From assembly GCF_014773385.1 (NCBI RefSeq), contig NZ_JACXAI010000001.1:245802-309801 (forward strand): 64,000 nt of DNA. The letters are read 5' to 3'. This document shows, piece after piece, positions 34,795 to 44,966 of the stretch. Made by a program: the position numbers and the translations under genes. Under the pieces are notes generated by a model. It ran no database searches and was not told where the DNA came from. It saw only the letters and a program-made list of their open reading frames with translations. Positions within the stretch are counted from its first letter, which is position 1. The number at the start of each line of letters is the position of its first letter. Source of the stretch: Metabacillus arenae (GTDB taxonomy: Bacteria > Bacillota > Bacilli > Bacillales > Bacillaceae).

Positions 34795-35322
34795 TCTTTT
34801 TCCTCCTCTTACGGTAGAACCTGCGGAACAACAAACGATTTTTCTGTTTTTGTTTTTTAAAGTTAACAATTTCCATAAATTAGGTCTCATACAAAACAAC
34901 TAAATCATATCTTAATACTTCTTTTACAAAAAATCAATATTTTTTAATACTGAGCTTACATTCAAATGATAGAATAGTATATGTCCTATGTTTTCTTACC
35001 CAATATTAGACGTGTTTAAACAAAAAAAGTTTCGATTTTATTAAAAGTAAAAATATTATGAATATTCTAATGTAAATGTTGAACAAATGTATAGAAGTAA
35101 TTTGACTTATTTTATTGTTCCCCTGCATATTCCAAAATATCTAGATTCCAGGAATATGCCTATATTTTCCATTTTTGCAACATCTTTACTATCCCCTTCT
35201 AAAAGTAGAATAGATTTTTTCTCCAAGAACGAAAAGTTTAGAAGCACTAGTATGAACTCGAGCCGATGGCGCCTGGAGCTGGACATCGATAGCTAACTTT
35301 AATTTATTAAACTTCCAAAAAC
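34795..35322. other. Intergenic region upstream of yqgS
   Basis: AT-rich, presumably holding the yqgS promoter and leader, although no promoter was good enough to call. The only distinct element is a copy of a dispersed repeat at 35226-35303. A 69-codon plus-strand frame (35087-35296) runs into that repeat and is not believed. Confidence 0.5.
35226..35303. repeat. Short copy of a dispersed intergenic repeat
   Basis: Both ends match the 204-base copy at 61521-61724: the left end AGAACGAAAAG, then CACTAGT, and the right part CCGATGGCGCCTGG and CTGGACATCGATA followed by CTAACTTTAAT. The internal hairpin of the longer copy is missing. This looks like a deletion derivative. Confidence 0.7.
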
Positions 35323-35348
35323 GAAAAAAGAACTGCTGGACGCAGTTC
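35323..35348 (-). terminator. Intrinsic terminator after glcK
   Basis: On the minus strand GAACTGC and GCAGTTC form a 7-base-pair stem with a 5-base loop, followed by TTTTTTC. It lies 15 bases after the glcK stop. Confidence 0.8.
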
Positions 35349-35363
35349 AATTTCTCTTGAGAC

Positions 35364-36332
35364 TTATCGAGAGAATTTCGTTTTCGCTAGCCATGCGCCG
35401 CCAATTACACCTGCATCATTGCCTAAAGTGGCAATAACAACATTTGCAGCTTTGGCAGCTCGTGGAAATGCGAAGTTTTTAAAATGGTTTTCCACTTTTT
35501 CGCGCAATATTTCTCCTGCTTTTGAAACTCCTCCACCAAGTACAACTTTTTCCGGGTTTAATCCACTTGCCAAGTTGGCAATAACCAGACCTAAATGAAA
35601 AGTTATGTATTCAACAATTTCATTAGCAAGCGGGTCCCCGTTACCTGCTTCTTCAAAGACATCCTTTGAAGTTACTGCCCCATTCTCCTCTAACAATCGA
35701 TGTAAGGAGCTTTTATTATTCGTTTTTTCTATTTTTTCCATCGCAATTCGAACAATGCCAGTAGCAGAAGATATTGTTTCTATGCATCCCGTTTTACCGC
35801 AGTTACAAGGAGCTCCCCCTTCCGGAATAGAGGTAATATGACCAATTTCTCCTCCTGCCCCATTTATGCCATGGATAATTTCGCCGTTCGAAATAATTCC
35901 TCCGCCGACTCCTGTTCCGAGTGTAATAAAAATGAGATCTCTGGCACCATCTCCGGCCCCTTTCCACATTTCACCTAATGCTGCAAGATTTGCATCATTG
36001 TCAATGACTGAAGGAAGCCCCGTTTCCAGCTCTAAATGATCTTTTAAAGGATAGTTTTCCTTCAATCCAAGGTTTACTGTTTCATATATTACCCCTGTTT
36101 CAAGGTTTACAGGTCCTGGTGCCCCCATTCCAATACCAATAAGTCGTGATTTTGGTTCGTTTAATTCCAATAATTTCGCATCTATTGCCTTAGCAATATC
36201 TGTTGTAATATTTTCCCCTGATTTATCAGTAGGGATTTCCCATTTCACAATTATTTCCCCATAATGATTAGTAAATGCCATTTTAATTGTTGTACCCCCA
36301 AGGTCAACACCTACATACCATTTATCTTCCAA
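35364..36332 (-). CDS. glcK: ROK-family glucokinase GlcK
   Basis: This 322-residue ROK kinase has the ATP loop [14 protein letters not shown], the substrate region [20 protein letters not shown], and the ROK zinc signature [20 protein letters not shown] with its cysteines, then [10 protein letters not shown]. It phosphorylates glucose to glucose-6-phosphate. TTG at 36332 aligns exactly with the start of B. subtilis GlcK and has AAGG at good spacing; a GTG three codons upstream overlaps that site and is less likely. It follows yqgQ as in B. subtilis. Confidence 0.93.
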   Translation of the reverse strand: MEDKWYVGVDLGGTTIKMAFTNHYGEIIVKWEIPTDKSGENITTDIAKAIDAKLLELNEPKSRLIGIGMGAPGPVNLETGVIYETVNLGLKENYPLKDHLELETGLPSVIDNDANLAALGEMWKGAGDGARDLIFITLGTGVGGGIISNGEIIHGINGAGGEIGHITSIPEGGAPCNCGKTGCIETISSATGIVRIAMEKIEKTNNKSSLHRLLEENGAVTSKDVFEEAGNGDPLANEIVEYITFHLGLVIANLASGLNPEKVVLGGGVSKAGEILREKVENHFKNFAFPRAAKAANVVIATLGNDAGVIGGAWLAKTKFSR

Positions 36333-36382
36333 ATTCCTCACCCTTTTTTGTAATAATTAAGAAACCGTTTGCATTGTTTGCA

Positions 36383-36586
36383 TTAAGACAAACTATCCCG
36401 CAGACGCTGAGCCTCTTGCCTTAAAAGAAGAATTGCCAACTGATACTCTTTAGATTCAATTAACCTTGTTTGATACAATTGAACAATTTCCACTTCCATC
36501 AGTTCAAGATCTGAAAGCCGGTCCCCTATGTAAATAAAAATACCATATTTTTTTAACAGCTGCTGAACATCATATACCGTTTTCAT
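36383..36586 (-). CDS. yqgQ: DUF910 family protein YqgQ
   Basis: This 67-residue helical protein matches the YqgQ family: VYDVQQLLKKYGIFIYIGDR at the start, then ELMEVEIVQLYQ. ATG at 36586 has GGTGAT five bases upstream and aligns with the known N-terminus; the frame extends seven codons further without a site. Structures of relatives show a three-helix fold, possibly nucleic-acid binding, but function is unproven. It is always next to glcK. Confidence 0.87.
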   Translation of the reverse strand: MKTVYDVQQLLKKYGIFIYIGDRLSDLELMEVEIVQLYQTRLIESKEYQLAILLLRQEAQRLRDSLS

Positions 36587-36796
36587 TTTATCACCAATTT
36601 TAATCATTCTCTACAAAATAAGTATAAACTAAAGTTTTTCAGCGTCAAGAAGGAAAAATGCCTTTATGAAGAAAAAGCGAAAGTGGATTGAAAAGGAATA
36701 GCCTAAGCACCAGACACAAACCCTTGGTGGTTGAACCTTAAGTTTTCTGGTCTAGGAAAATGAAGCTGCATCCATACTTAGTTAAATACGATTTTA

Positions 36797-36842
36797 AAAT
36801 AAAGAAAACCAGACTTCTCGATATCGCTATAGAAAAGTCCGG
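36797..36842 (-). terminator. Intrinsic terminator after the SpoVAF-like gene
   Basis: On the minus strand an 11-base-pair stem with G-U pairs (arms 36832-36842 and 36809-36819) is followed by TTTTCTTTATTTT. It lies about 20 bases after the stop codon. Confidence 0.75.
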
Positions 36843-36860
36843 CATTTCAGCTTATTCCTT

Positions 36861-38324
36861 TTATCGGTCAGGGTCCTGTGGATGCAAATACCTTGGTCTT
36901 CGGTTTTTTAAAGGGATTGGCGCTCTAATAAAGACATCTCTAATCGCCCGATAATTAAACGGGATAAAGGGCCATAAGTATGGGACATTAAATGATTTAA
37001 GGCGAGCAAGCATCAAAACCCACAGGAAGATTCCGATAACAAAACCGTATATTCCGAAAAATCCGGTTACTACCAGTAAAACCATCCTTACAATACGGTT
37101 TGCCATTCCAAGTTCATAACTAGGGGTAGCGAACGTTCCGATTGCTGCAATAGAAAGGTACAAAACCACTTCATTTGAGAAAAGGCCAACTTCAACTGCA
37201 ACTTGACCGATCATAAGCGCTGCAACCAGTCCTAATGCTGTAGCTAACGAGGATGGGGTGTGGATAGCTGCCATCCTCAGCATATCTATTCCTATTTCAA
37301 TAAATAAAAATTGAAGTAAAAGCGGCACTTTACCAGCTTCGTTGGGGCCAATAAAGGCAAGTGGGTCAGGCAATAGGTTAGGATTATCCGCAAAAATATA
37401 CCAGAGCGGGAGAAGAAAAATAGCCGCAAAAACCGCTAAAAATCGAACCATTCGCAAATATGCACCAGTTATCGGTTTATTCCTGTACTCCTCTGCATGC
37501 TGAAGGTGATGCCAAAAAGTCGTCGGAGTAATCAATGCACTAGGTGAACCATCAACAAATATGATGACATGCCCCTCATAAAGATGGGCTGCAGCTGTGT
37601 CAGGCCGCTCTGTATAACGGACAAGCGGATAAGGATTCAGATGGTGGCCTGCAATAAATTCCTCCAATGTCTTTTCTGCCATTGGCAAACCATCTGTATC
37701 AATGTTTTGCAGAGATTTCTTCACATCTTCCACATGCTCTAGATCTGCTATATCTTCTAAATAACTTATGACAACATCTGTTTTTGATCGTCTTCCGATC
37801 TGAATATATTCCATCCTGAGAGAACGATCACGGACTCTTCTTCTTGTCAGAGCAGTGTTAAAAACGATTGTTTCTACAAAACCGTCTCTAGACCCTCTGA
37901 CAACCCGTTCAGTGTCAGGTTCCTCTGGTCCTCTAACCGGGTATGTTCTGGCATCAATAACAATCCCCTGCTCCACTCCATCAACTAAGAGAACGGTTGG
38001 ACCAGCAAGCACTGTGTCAACAATTTTTTCCAGATCATCTATCGTATCAATTTCAACATATGGAATATATGTTTTTATCAACTTATGTAATGGACTTTCC
38101 TCTATATGTTCAGGTAATAGCTGAGCTAAAAATTTCATTAAATAGTGTAGAATATCGTCTTTTACGAATCCATCAATCATAAATAAGCTCATGTTCCTGC
38201 CTGCATACTCAACATCAAGCTCTATAACATCAAAGCTTTTGCCTACGCCAAGCCTTTCTTTTAGATAGGCTCTATTTTCACTTAATTCACTTAAAACAGG
38301 ATGTTTCAGCTTATCTTTACTCAT
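36861..38324 (-). CDS. Spore germination protein, SpoVAF / GerA-A subunit family
   Basis: This 487-residue protein has a long N-terminal soluble domain (to about residue 280) with VLLVDGVEQGIVIDARTYP and PDTERVVRGSRDGFVE, both typical of the GerA-A/SpoVAF family. Four to six C-terminal membrane helices follow. ATG at 38324 has GGAG eight bases upstream; the frame extends about 31 codons further. Overall it looks closest to SpoVAF, a 5AF complex member that speeds germination. It stands alone, outside any visible spoVA or ger operon, and is inserted between gluP and yqgQ relative to B. subtilis. Expected in the inner spore membrane. Confidence 0.83.
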   Translation of the reverse strand: MSKDKLKHPVLSELSENRAYLKERLGVGKSFDVIELDVEYAGRNMSLFMIDGFVKDDILHYLMKFLAQLLPEHIEESPLHKLIKTYIPYVEIDTIDDLEKIVDTVLAGPTVLLVDGVEQGIVIDARTYPVRGPEEPDTERVVRGSRDGFVETIVFNTALTRRRVRDRSLRMEYIQIGRRSKTDVVISYLEDIADLEHVEDVKKSLQNIDTDGLPMAEKTLEEFIAGHHLNPYPLVRYTERPDTAAAHLYEGHVIIFVDGSPSALITPTTFWHHLQHAEEYRNKPITGAYLRMVRFLAVFAAIFLLPLWYIFADNPNLLPDPLAFIGPNEAGKVPLLLQFLFIEIGIDMLRMAAIHTPSSLATALGLVAALMIGQVAVEVGLFSNEVVLYLSIAAIGTFATPSYELGMANRIVRMVLLVVTGFFGIYGFVIGIFLWVLMLARLKSFNVPYLWPFIPFNYRAIRDVFIRAPIPLKNRRPRYLHPQDPDR

Positions 38325-38471
38325 CGATTTACTCCAATCTTTTAACAAACAGTTCAAAAATAAGCTTTGACATCCATTTGGAAAAACATACCTTGAATAT
38401 AGGAAAACTTCTATCAAGAATAATCATCGGGAGTAAGTGGGAGGGTGTAAAAAATTACTTTTTACGTGTTA

Positions 38472-38527
38472 AAAATCAAAATGGAACGGGCACTGATCCT
38501 ATTGGCAGTTCCGTTCCATTTATTTTT
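38472..38527 (-). terminator. Intrinsic terminator after gluP
   Basis: AAATGGAACGG at 38479-38489 pairs with CCGTTCCATTT at 38511-38521. T-rich tracts flank it on both strands. It ends the gluP transcript; it may also stop transcription from the left. Confidence 0.8.
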
Positions 38528-38594
38528 ATAGCAAATGACTTTTCCCATTTAAAAGTATTAACCTGTTGAGCAGCCGTAACAATTTATTCAGAAA

Positions 38595-40127
38595 TTAAGC
38601 TGACTCCAGCGCGGTTTTATAACTTTTATAAAGTTCATCATCTGGTTTAATTTCTAAAGCCTTATCCAATGCTTCCTCAGCTTTATCAACTTTGTTTTCC
38701 CTAAGATAGATTAGATGCAAATTAAAATAAGCTTGATGGAAAGTCTGATCTCTTTCTACCACAGTCAACAAATTTTTTTTAGCATTATTTATTTCTCCGA
38801 GCTGAAGTTCTGTATAGGAAAGTAAAAAAACGATTTGAACAGGTGCTTGTTCATTTTTACTCGCTTCCAAGAGAAGCTCTTTAGCCTCTTCAAATTGCTC
38901 CTGCTCAACTAGCTCTTGGGCTCTCGATAAAGCAACTGCTGGATAAGCTGATACGTGTTGAGAAAAACCAAAGTAAGCAAGTCCGCCAAATAACGCAGCA
39001 GTTAATAGTAGACCAAGCAGTCTGCCGCTAACATTCGAATTATTTGGAAGCTGAACTAGAATAGCTGCTGCAAATCCTCCAATCAATCCCCCTATGTGAC
39101 CAGCATTGTCTACAACCGGCACGATAAAGCCGATCGACAAATTAATAGCAATGACAATGATAATGCTTGAACCCATTGTTCTGAAAAATAGCTTTGGTTT
39201 TTTTATTCCTAAAAATAATAATGCGCCAAAGCACCCAAAAATAGCACCGGATGCTCCTGCTGAAACAGATTGGCTAAAAGCAAAGCTTGCAAGTGATCCA
39301 GCAATACCCGCGATAAAATAAATGAGTAAAAATCTAAATGAACCATAAATTTTCTCGACGGCACTTCCTATGTACAATAAAGCCAATGTGTTCATAAATA
39401 GATGGATCATCCCAATATGCAGGAAAATTGGTGTAATAAGACGCCACCATTCCCCTGTTAAAATAAGCGGATTATATTTTGCGCCAAAACGGACGAGCGT
39501 TTCCGTGTTCTGGCTGCCGCCAAAAAGCTCAAGCAAAAAAAACATAATAACTTGAATCCCAATAAAAAAATAAGTGAAGATTGGTTTACCGAACTCAAAA
39601 ACCTGTCTTTCTTCATTTACTCTTTGTGAGTGGTGTTGCTCAACTTCATTCTTTAAGCCTTGAATGTCACTATAATCAATGTCTTTCCCTTGATCAACCA
39701 AAAGATGTGCAAGCTGTACATGTAAATATTCCTCAAGATCCTCAAGTTTTTCCCTTTGAAACTCTGATGCAATCAGCTCTGTCTTTAACACTGTTTTATT
39801 GAAAGTTATCGGCCTTTGAAACTCTTCATGCCAATCATCTACAGGAAGATATGTGGTGACATAAACATTTAAAATGTTCAGATCTCTTCTACCTGTTTGC
39901 TTGCGGATCTTTTCAAATTCCTGACCGGCCGATTGGGCATCCTGTCTTAAAGAATGGCTCCAGTCAATGTCTAGCCGTTTCAGGCGGATTAACTGAAATT
40001 CCTTTACTTTTACAGGCTCAAGCCATACTTCCTGATGGTCGTTCGATAAATTAATCAATTGATAATCATGTTTAATTATTAATTCTCTAATTAATTCCCA
40101 AAAAAAATATTCTTGTTTTAATAACAT
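38595..40127 (-). CDS. gluP: Rhomboid intramembrane serine protease GluP with TPR domain
   Basis: This 510-residue protein has an N-terminal soluble domain (to about residue 175), a seven-helix rhomboid domain and a C-terminal TPR region (from about 395). The catalytic Ser is in SAGASGAIFG, and the His is in VDNAGHIGGLIGG. WWRLITPIFLHIGMIHLFMN is the conserved His/Asn block. B. subtilis GluP (YqgP) cleaves membrane proteins including the Mg transporter MgtE with FtsH. The order matches that species, with yqgQ and glcK displaced by the SpoVAF-like gene. Confidence 0.92.
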   Translation of the reverse strand: MLLKQEYFFWELIRELIIKHDYQLINLSNDHQEVWLEPVKVKEFQLIRLKRLDIDWSHSLRQDAQSAGQEFEKIRKQTGRRDLNILNVYVTTYLPVDDWHEEFQRPITFNKTVLKTELIASEFQREKLEDLEEYLHVQLAHLLVDQGKDIDYSDIQGLKNEVEQHHSQRVNEERQVFEFGKPIFTYFFIGIQVIMFFLLELFGGSQNTETLVRFGAKYNPLILTGEWWRLITPIFLHIGMIHLFMNTLALLYIGSAVEKIYGSFRFLLIYFIAGIAGSLASFAFSQSVSAGASGAIFGCFGALLFLGIKKPKLFFRTMGSSIIIVIAINLSIGFIVPVVDNAGHIGGLIGGFAAAILVQLPNNSNVSGRLLGLLLTAALFGGLAYFGFSQHVSAYPAVALSRAQELVEQEQFEEAKELLLEASKNEQAPVQIVFLLSYTELQLGEINNAKKNLLTVVERDQTFHQAYFNLHLIYLRENKVDKAEEALDKALEIKPDDELYKSYKTALESA

Positions 40128-40365
40128 AAATTGATACGCTCCGTATCCTTTTTCTTCATTATACCAAGCAATGACAATTTACAGAAGTAAAAGCATACAG
40201 TCCGGTATTTACATTACCCCTGATGATTGTTTCTTATAGTAAGAAAATTCTATTCCTTAGGGGACAAGGAAGAACCTTAAAGCAAGTTGTTCTTTAACCC
40301 TCTTGAAGGATTCAATTGTGACATAGGCTCCTACAGCGCTTGGAGCTAACTTTCATACCCTTCAT
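40128..40365. other. Intergenic region upstream of gluP, with repeat fragment
   Basis: No gene. A fragment of the dispersed repeat family lies at about 40275-40355: it has the GTTCTTTAACCC core and GCGCTTGGAGCTAAC near its end. Nothing else recognised. Confidence 0.5.
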
Positions 40366-40405
40366 AAAAATAACCAGACTCCCATTGGAAGGCTGGTTAT
40401 TTTTA
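40366..40405 (-). terminator. Intrinsic terminator after yqgO
   Basis: AATAACCAG and CTGGTTATT form a stem around a loop of about 17 bases, with T-rich sequence on the minus-strand 3' side. It starts five bases after the yqgO stop. Confidence 0.75.
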
Positions 40406-40409
40406 CAAT

Positions 40410-40586
40410 TTATTGAAATACCCTATGAACAAACTTGTCACGTAAATAAGGTATTCTTAACGAAGAATGGATAAAAAACCGCCGGATACTTCTCTGTCCT
40501 AAAATAAAGTTGACTAACTGATATCTGTACCTATAAGCAAACATACTTCCTATAAGCAGGATTAAAATAGTATTCATTTTTCGCAC
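40410..40586 (-). CDS. yqgO: YqgO-like small protein, 58 aa
   Basis: This ORF falls below usual length cutoffs. GTG at 40586 lies eight bases after GGAGGG; an ATG three codons later is also possible. One N-terminal hydrophobic helix (NTILILLIGSMFAYRYRYQL) is followed by a basic tail (LGQRSIRRFFIHSSLR, then PYLRDKF). In B. subtilis the small gene yqgO lies between yqgP (gluP) and yqgN, which is where this is. The symbol rests on that position and the Y-R-Y-R motif I recall for the family. It has its own terminator. Confidence 0.68.
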   Translation of the reverse strand: MRKMNTILILLIGSMFAYRYRYQLVNFILGQRSIRRFFIHSSLRIPYLRDKFVHRVFQ

Positions 40587-40772
40587 TTTTCATCCCTCCT
40601 ACAGTTACTGTTTGTTTAAATAAGTTTTTTTATGCTGTCCACCACTCAGATTGAAAACTTTTTTAGAATGAATAGCTTTTTGTCGACAAAAGGAAGTCGA
40701 GCTGACAGGAAGGCAGTGATCTCTCCATTTTAGGCAGATTTGTTTATGATCTCAAAGCATACTTAAAAAATC

Positions 40773-41564
40773 CTATACTTTAAAGGAAAAACCAAATCCT
40801 ATGATCACTGCAGCCACTATTGAAACAAAGTTCACTACATCATTATTGAAGATCGAAATCCCAGATATCTTCCTGCCATGAACTTTGCAATGAACAGGAT
40901 TCTCAGTTACCTTTTTACATGAGGAACAGAGGTACTTCACTTGTAATATTCCGCCAATTATTGTATCAATTAAATTTCCAGCAAAACCAAAGACCATTAT
41001 CAACACAAAGGCAAGCACAGTTATATCTGTTACGATCAAAGCCAAAATAGCTATGAAAAAAGAGCCGCTTAAACCTGCTAATGTCCCAAGCAAAGAGACA
41101 GCACCTGATGTTCCCCGTTCGACCTGTTTTAATGTGAACATCATTCTAGGATTACCTTTACTCAATGTCCCAACTTCACTTGCCCAAGTATCAGAATTTG
41201 CAGCCGCAAGAGAAATAGAAAATAAAAAAAACCATATATGTGATGGAGCCATTACTTGAAAAATACTAATAACCGCTGGAACCCCTCCGTTTGCAAGTAC
41301 TTGAACATAGTCCCTTTTATCACTTTTTGCCAATAATTGTTCCACAGATTTTTTCTTCTCTCTTTTGAATTTACTTAAAAGGCTTGAGCTTACAAAGAAT
41401 GCTCCTAACAACAGAAAACCTATCCAGCAAAATCCAAGGAAAATACTACATCCTACAAAGAAAGCTGCAGCAGCCCCGCTTTTAGTTAAGGAATGGGCGC
41501 GGTAGCCTCCATATGAGATAGCCAGGCTAAACAAAGAACCAACCAGCATATCCCAGCCATTCAT
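40773..41564 (-). CDS. DUF92 (TMEM19-like) membrane protein
   Basis: This 263-residue protein has about six hydrophobic segments and the DUF92 signatures KSGAAAAFFVGCSIF, AAANSDTWASEVGTLSKG and GFAGNLIDTIIGGILQ. A Cys-rich loop (YLCSSCKKVTENPVHCKVHG) follows near the end. Some relatives are CTP-dependent prenyl-alcohol or phytyl-phosphate kinases in plants and archaea; bacterial function is unclear. ATG at 41564 overlaps the yqgN stop (ATGA), so it is coupled to that gene. B. subtilis does not, as far as I recall, have it at this place. Confidence 0.82.
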   Translation of the reverse strand: MNGWDMLVGSLFSLAISYGGYRAHSLTKSGAAAAFFVGCSIFLGFCWIGFLLLGAFFVSSSLLSKFKREKKKSVEQLLAKSDKRDYVQVLANGGVPAVISIFQVMAPSHIWFFLFSISLAAANSDTWASEVGTLSKGNPRMMFTLKQVERGTSGAVSLLGTLAGLSGSFFIAILALIVTDITVLAFVLIMVFGFAGNLIDTIIGGILQVKYLCSSCKKVTENPVHCKVHGRKISGISIFNNDVVNFVSIVAAVIIGFGFSFKV

Positions 41565-42124
41565 TGACAAGAGATCACCTCATGTTCTGTTATAATTTTT
41601 CTAACCGGGATGTCATGGTCTTCTATTGGCAAATCATCGACAAGCTGGCAAGATAATCCTAAAGACAAAGTTATCCCTTGAAAGTCAGCTAAATATCGAT
41701 CATAGTATCCACCGCCATAGCCAATACGAAAACCGCTTTTATTAAAGCAAACCCCTGGAACGATTAGTAAATCAATATCTTGAGGCTGAATAAGTTCTGT
41801 TTTTAATTCAATCGGCTCCTTTAATCCAAAATAAATGGTTTCAAGCTCATCTTCATGTGTGAATTTGCGAAAGTTCATCTGTTTCGTAACGGGGTTGCAT
41901 CTTGGAAGGCATACTATTTTTCCCTCTTCCCATGCCTTATTAATTAAAGAAAAGGTAGGAATTTCCCGATTTCGTGCAAAAGTAACTCCAATTGTTGCTG
42001 CATTTTTCCATTCTGTTGTATGATATAAGTTATGTAAAACTCTTTCCGTTAATTGGTTAAATATAGGTTGTTTATACTCTTCTAATTTTTTTTTCACATT
42101 TTCACGAAGCTTCTTTTTGTTCAC
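41561..42124 (-). CDS. yqgN: 5-formyltetrahydrofolate cyclo-ligase YqgN
   Basis: This 187-residue enzyme shows the family motifs: KKLRENVKKKLEEYK at the start, CLPRCNPVTKQMNF, and DLLIVPGVCFNKSGFRIGYG followed by GGYYDRYL. It converts 5-formyl-THF to 5,10-methenyl-THF with ATP. GTG at 42124 has GGAG upstream and gives the usual family length; longer frame extensions lack support. It forms a two-gene unit with the DUF92 gene. Confidence 0.9.
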   Translation of the reverse strand: MNKKKLRENVKKKLEEYKQPIFNQLTERVLHNLYHTTEWKNAATIGVTFARNREIPTFSLINKAWEEGKIVCLPRCNPVTKQMNFRKFTHEDELETIYFGLKEPIELKTELIQPQDIDLLIVPGVCFNKSGFRIGYGGGYYDRYLADFQGITLSLGLSCQLVDDLPIEDHDIPVRKIITEHEVISCQ

Positions 42125-42283
42125 TTTCTCCTCACTCCTTCCATCACCTTTTATTAAGTTCAATTTAACTCACTTTATTAATAATGCTAGAAAATATGAG
42201 AGTTAGTGTTTACTGAATCTATATTTGCTTGGTTTTGATAATCCATCTAATTTCCAGGCTAATCGTTAGGATGATTTTTAGCA

Positions 42284-42322
42284 AATAAAAAGATGACTAT
42301 AGGATTCTCTTTAGTCATCTTT
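42284..42322 (-). terminator. Intrinsic terminator after rpmGA
   Basis: AAAGATGACTA at 42289-42299 pairs with TAGTCATCTTT at 42312-42322, followed by TTTTATTT on the minus strand. It begins eight bases after the rpmGA stop. Confidence 0.85.
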
Positions 42323-42330
42323 AGCTTGCA

Positions 42331-42480
42331 TTATTTTGTTTCACGGTGCGTTGTCATTTTATTATCACGTGAACAATATTTTTTTAATTCCATACGATCT
42401 GGATTATTTCGCTTGTTCTTTTTAGAAATATAGTTACGTTCGCCGCATTCTGTGCAAGCTAGTGTAATGTTTACACGCAT
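42331..42480 (-). CDS. rpmGA: Large ribosomal subunit protein bL33 (RpmGA)
   Basis: This 49-residue protein opens [18 protein letters not shown] and continues [18 protein letters not shown], near-identical to B. subtilis RpmGA as I remember it. ATG at 42480 has GGAGGGAAAA upstream; a longer frame to 42657 is an artefact. The first CxxC is present but the second pair is reduced to a single Cys (YCSRDNK), as in B. subtilis RpmGA. It has its own terminator. Paralogue rpmGB is expected elsewhere. Confidence 0.95.
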   Translation of the reverse strand: MRVNITLACTECGERNYISKKNKRNNPDRMELKKYCSRDNKMTTHRETK

Positions 42481-42590
42481 GATTTTCCCTCCAAACTGGA
42501 TAAACAATAATGAATCAGACCTAACTATAATATCACTATTCGCCTGGGAATTCCACTTTATTTTATTTTTTCTCACTCTTAGAGATTGGT

Positions 42591-44948
42591 TTATTTTTTT
42601 TGATACTGCATAATCTTTTTGATATAGTATTCTGCCGTTTGTTTTGCATCCACCCATTCATCTGCATGTGAATAGATGTTTAAAAACGGTTTTTCTATAT
42701 CAGGTGAGATTACTGTCCAATTCTTGCTGGAATGGACAAATTTCAGTCCTTCAGCTGTATCAGAGTACCATTCTTCGTGTTCTTCCAATAGCTTTCGCAT
42801 GACAGTTCCTTTTTTCTCAATCGGACACGGGGCATATTCTCGAAGAACATGTGATGTTTGGGCAGATTGGTGGATAGATGAAATTGAAGTAAATTGCTGC
42901 TGCAACGTAGACATAAGTTTTAGAAAGAAAAAGATGCCGTCATACTTCCAATATAATGGTGATCCGGCTGCCTCCATTTGCTCTCTGACATTTTGTGAGA
43001 CTAATTGAATGGTTTTACCCGAATTTACAGCATATGATTGGAGGTGATTAGAGCTAGTTACCGGCAAGTAAATGTCTTGGTTTTGATCTTGCCTGCATGT
43101 ATATATGTAGAGGCTTAAGAGCTGATCTTCAGTTAATAGCTCTCCGTGTTCATCCATTATTTTCAGAACCTCGCCTGTTCGATCAAAAATGAAGATACCA
43201 TCTACTTTCATTTTTATATCCTTTACACTTTTGAATTCAATGAAGGAAAACCGTTGATGTGAGAGAATTTTTCGTGTTGGAATGATGGAATGGTTGATGA
43301 TTCCATAGGTTGGAGTGTTACTTGGCAGCATTGGTTCTTTTTTTACAGCAGAAAAGTAATCGGCAATAAGGTGATAATAAGGGGTTACCTCTCCAAATTT
43401 CTGGGATCTTCTGATATTTTCGGTCGCGTAGCCATTTTCTATTTTTCTTTCAAAGCTGTGGTCAATAGGATAACCATTCTGGTCATAAAAATGAATCGTC
43501 ATTTCATTCCTCTCGTTTTTAAACAAAAAGATGCCATATTGAACATTTTGATGATGATAGCAGCCAAAACGAAAAATTGGTTTTGTCATTGGTTCAGTGC
43601 TGTCAACGATATCAATGCCTGTAGTTCGAAGTACTTGTTTCATTAACTCTTTCATGATGAGGGCAAAATCATCCTCATCAGATCCTATTAATATCGTTGC
43701 ATTTTTTTCAATACATCCGGCATAAGTGAGACTTAACTTTGTAATAAAATCAGGGGTAATCGTCATATTCGCAATTCCCTTGATCCCATTTTTTCCAAAC
43801 AGCTTTGATGACCATGACAAGCTTGTGAGTACAGAATCATGCACAATCGTCTCTGCTTCGATGACTTTGTTTGGCCATATTCTTTTGTTCTCTTTAATAA
43901 GAACATGCTGCTCTAAATGAACATGTTCACCAAGGACAGATCGTTCCATTACTTTTGAAGAGTGAGAGAGAATCGCATGGTTTGCAATAAGGGCTTGTTG
44001 AACGTGACAGCAGGACTGTAAATGAACATGATCCCATACAATTGATTTTTCAAGAAATGATTGTTCTCCAATGTAGCTTGAATTCCCAATAACTGTAAAT
44101 GGACCGATCGAACAATTTTCTTCCACATGTGTATCCTTGCCAATATATATTGGTCCGTTTAACTTCACCCGCTCGCTTATAAAAACCCCATCTTCCAGCC
44201 AAATCCCTGAAGCTACTTCAATCCCTTTTAATTTTAGACTTGTTTTTTTCTGCAGCAAATCCCTTTGGGCTTCCTCATATTGGGCAAATGTTCCAATATC
44301 CCGCCAATACCCTGTTTCTTTATAGGCAGAAATTCGGATCCCTTTCTTCAAAAAGATAGGAAAGATATCCTGACTAAAATCCGAGGGCTGGTCTTCTGGA
44401 ATAAATCTGAAAATATCCGGATTAAAATAGTATATTCCTGTATTTACTTCATCACTTTTGACCTCGTTCCAACGAGGTTTTTCTGTTAAATCTGTTATAA
44501 GGTGCTCCTTATCTGTTTGAACAACCCCATATTCAAGCGGGTGTTTAAAAGATTTTGTTACAATTGTTGCGATTGTATCCTTGCTCTGATGAAAAGACAT
44601 TCCTTTAGATAAATTGAAGTTCATTAATGCATCGCCGCTAACTACTAAAAAAGGTTCTTTTAAATAGGACTCTAGCATTTTGACACTTCCGGCTGTTCCA
44701 AGAGGAAAAGGATCCTCTGCAAAATGGATGTTAACTCCCCATTTTGATCCATCCTCAAAATGTCTTTTAATCATTTGACTTAAATATTGAACAGTAATAT
44801 AAATTTCGGTGTAGCCATGTACTTTTAACAATTCCAATGTATACTCCAAAACCGGCTTATTTAAAATGGGAACCATTGGTTTAGGGAGGTGGGAAGTTAA
44901 TGGAAGCAACCTTTTCCCTTCCCCCCCTGCAAGGATGACTGCTTTCAT
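42591..44948 (-). CDS. Sugar nucleotidyltransferase fused to a catalytically degenerate phosphomannomutase-like domain
   Basis: This 785-residue protein has three parts. Residues 1-235 are a nucleotidyltransferase domain with intact [26 protein letters not shown] and [10 protein letters not shown]. Residues about 245-360 are left-handed beta-helix repeats ([20 protein letters not shown]). From about 380 to the end is a phosphomannomutase-like region. In that region the TASHNP phospho-Ser loop is absent (the aligned stretch reads [20 protein letters not shown]) and the DGDGDR metal loop reads [11 protein letters not shown]. The nucleotidyltransferase should still work; the mutase should not. 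It forms an operon with a GT4 gene and a DUF4912 gene, so it may supply an activated sugar to that enzyme. Confidence 0.85.
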   Translation of the reverse strand: MKAVILAGGEGKRLLPLTSHLPKPMVPILNKPVLEYTLELLKVHGYTEIYITVQYLSQMIKRHFEDGSKWGVNIHFAEDPFPLGTAGSVKMLESYLKEPFLVVSGDALMNFNLSKGMSFHQSKDTIATIVTKSFKHPLEYGVVQTDKEHLITDLTEKPRWNEVKSDEVNTGIYYFNPDIFRFIPEDQPSDFSQDIFPIFLKKGIRISAYKETGYWRDIGTFAQYEEAQRDLLQKKTSLKLKGIEVASGIWLEDGVFISERVKLNGPIYIGKDTHVEENCSIGPFTVIGNSSYIGEQSFLEKSIVWDHVHLQSCCHVQQALIANHAILSHSSKVMERSVLGEHVHLEQHVLIKENKRIWPNKVIEAETIVHDSVLTSLSWSSKLFGKNGIKGIANMTITPDFITKLSLTYAGCIEKNATILIGSDEDDFALIMKELMKQVLRTTGIDIVDSTEPMTKPIFRFGCYHHQNVQYGIFLFKNERNEMTIHFYDQNGYPIDHSFERKIENGYATENIRRSQKFGEVTPYYHLIADYFSAVKKEPMLPSNTPTYGIINHSIIPTRKILSHQRFSFIEFKSVKDIKMKVDGIFIFDRTGEVLKIMDEHGELLTEDQLLSLYIYTCRQDQNQDIYLPVTSSNHLQSYAVNSGKTIQLVSQNVREQMEAAGSPLYWKYDGIFFFLKLMSTLQQQFTSISSIHQSAQTSHVLREYAPCPIEKKGTVMRKLLEEHEEWYSDTAEGLKFVHSSKNWTVISPDIEKPFLNIYSHADEWVDAKQTAEYYIKKIMQYQKK

Positions 44949-44966
44949 AGTAAAGTGATCAACCCC

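Noticed and set aside
35087..35296. A 69-codon plus-strand ORF upstream of yqgS
   Set aside because: Its 3' half is a dispersed repeat copy and no ribosome-binding site is present.
42481..42657. N-terminal extension of the L33 gene
   Set aside because: Known L33 proteins start at the [13 protein letters not shown] methionine, which has a strong ribosome-binding site.
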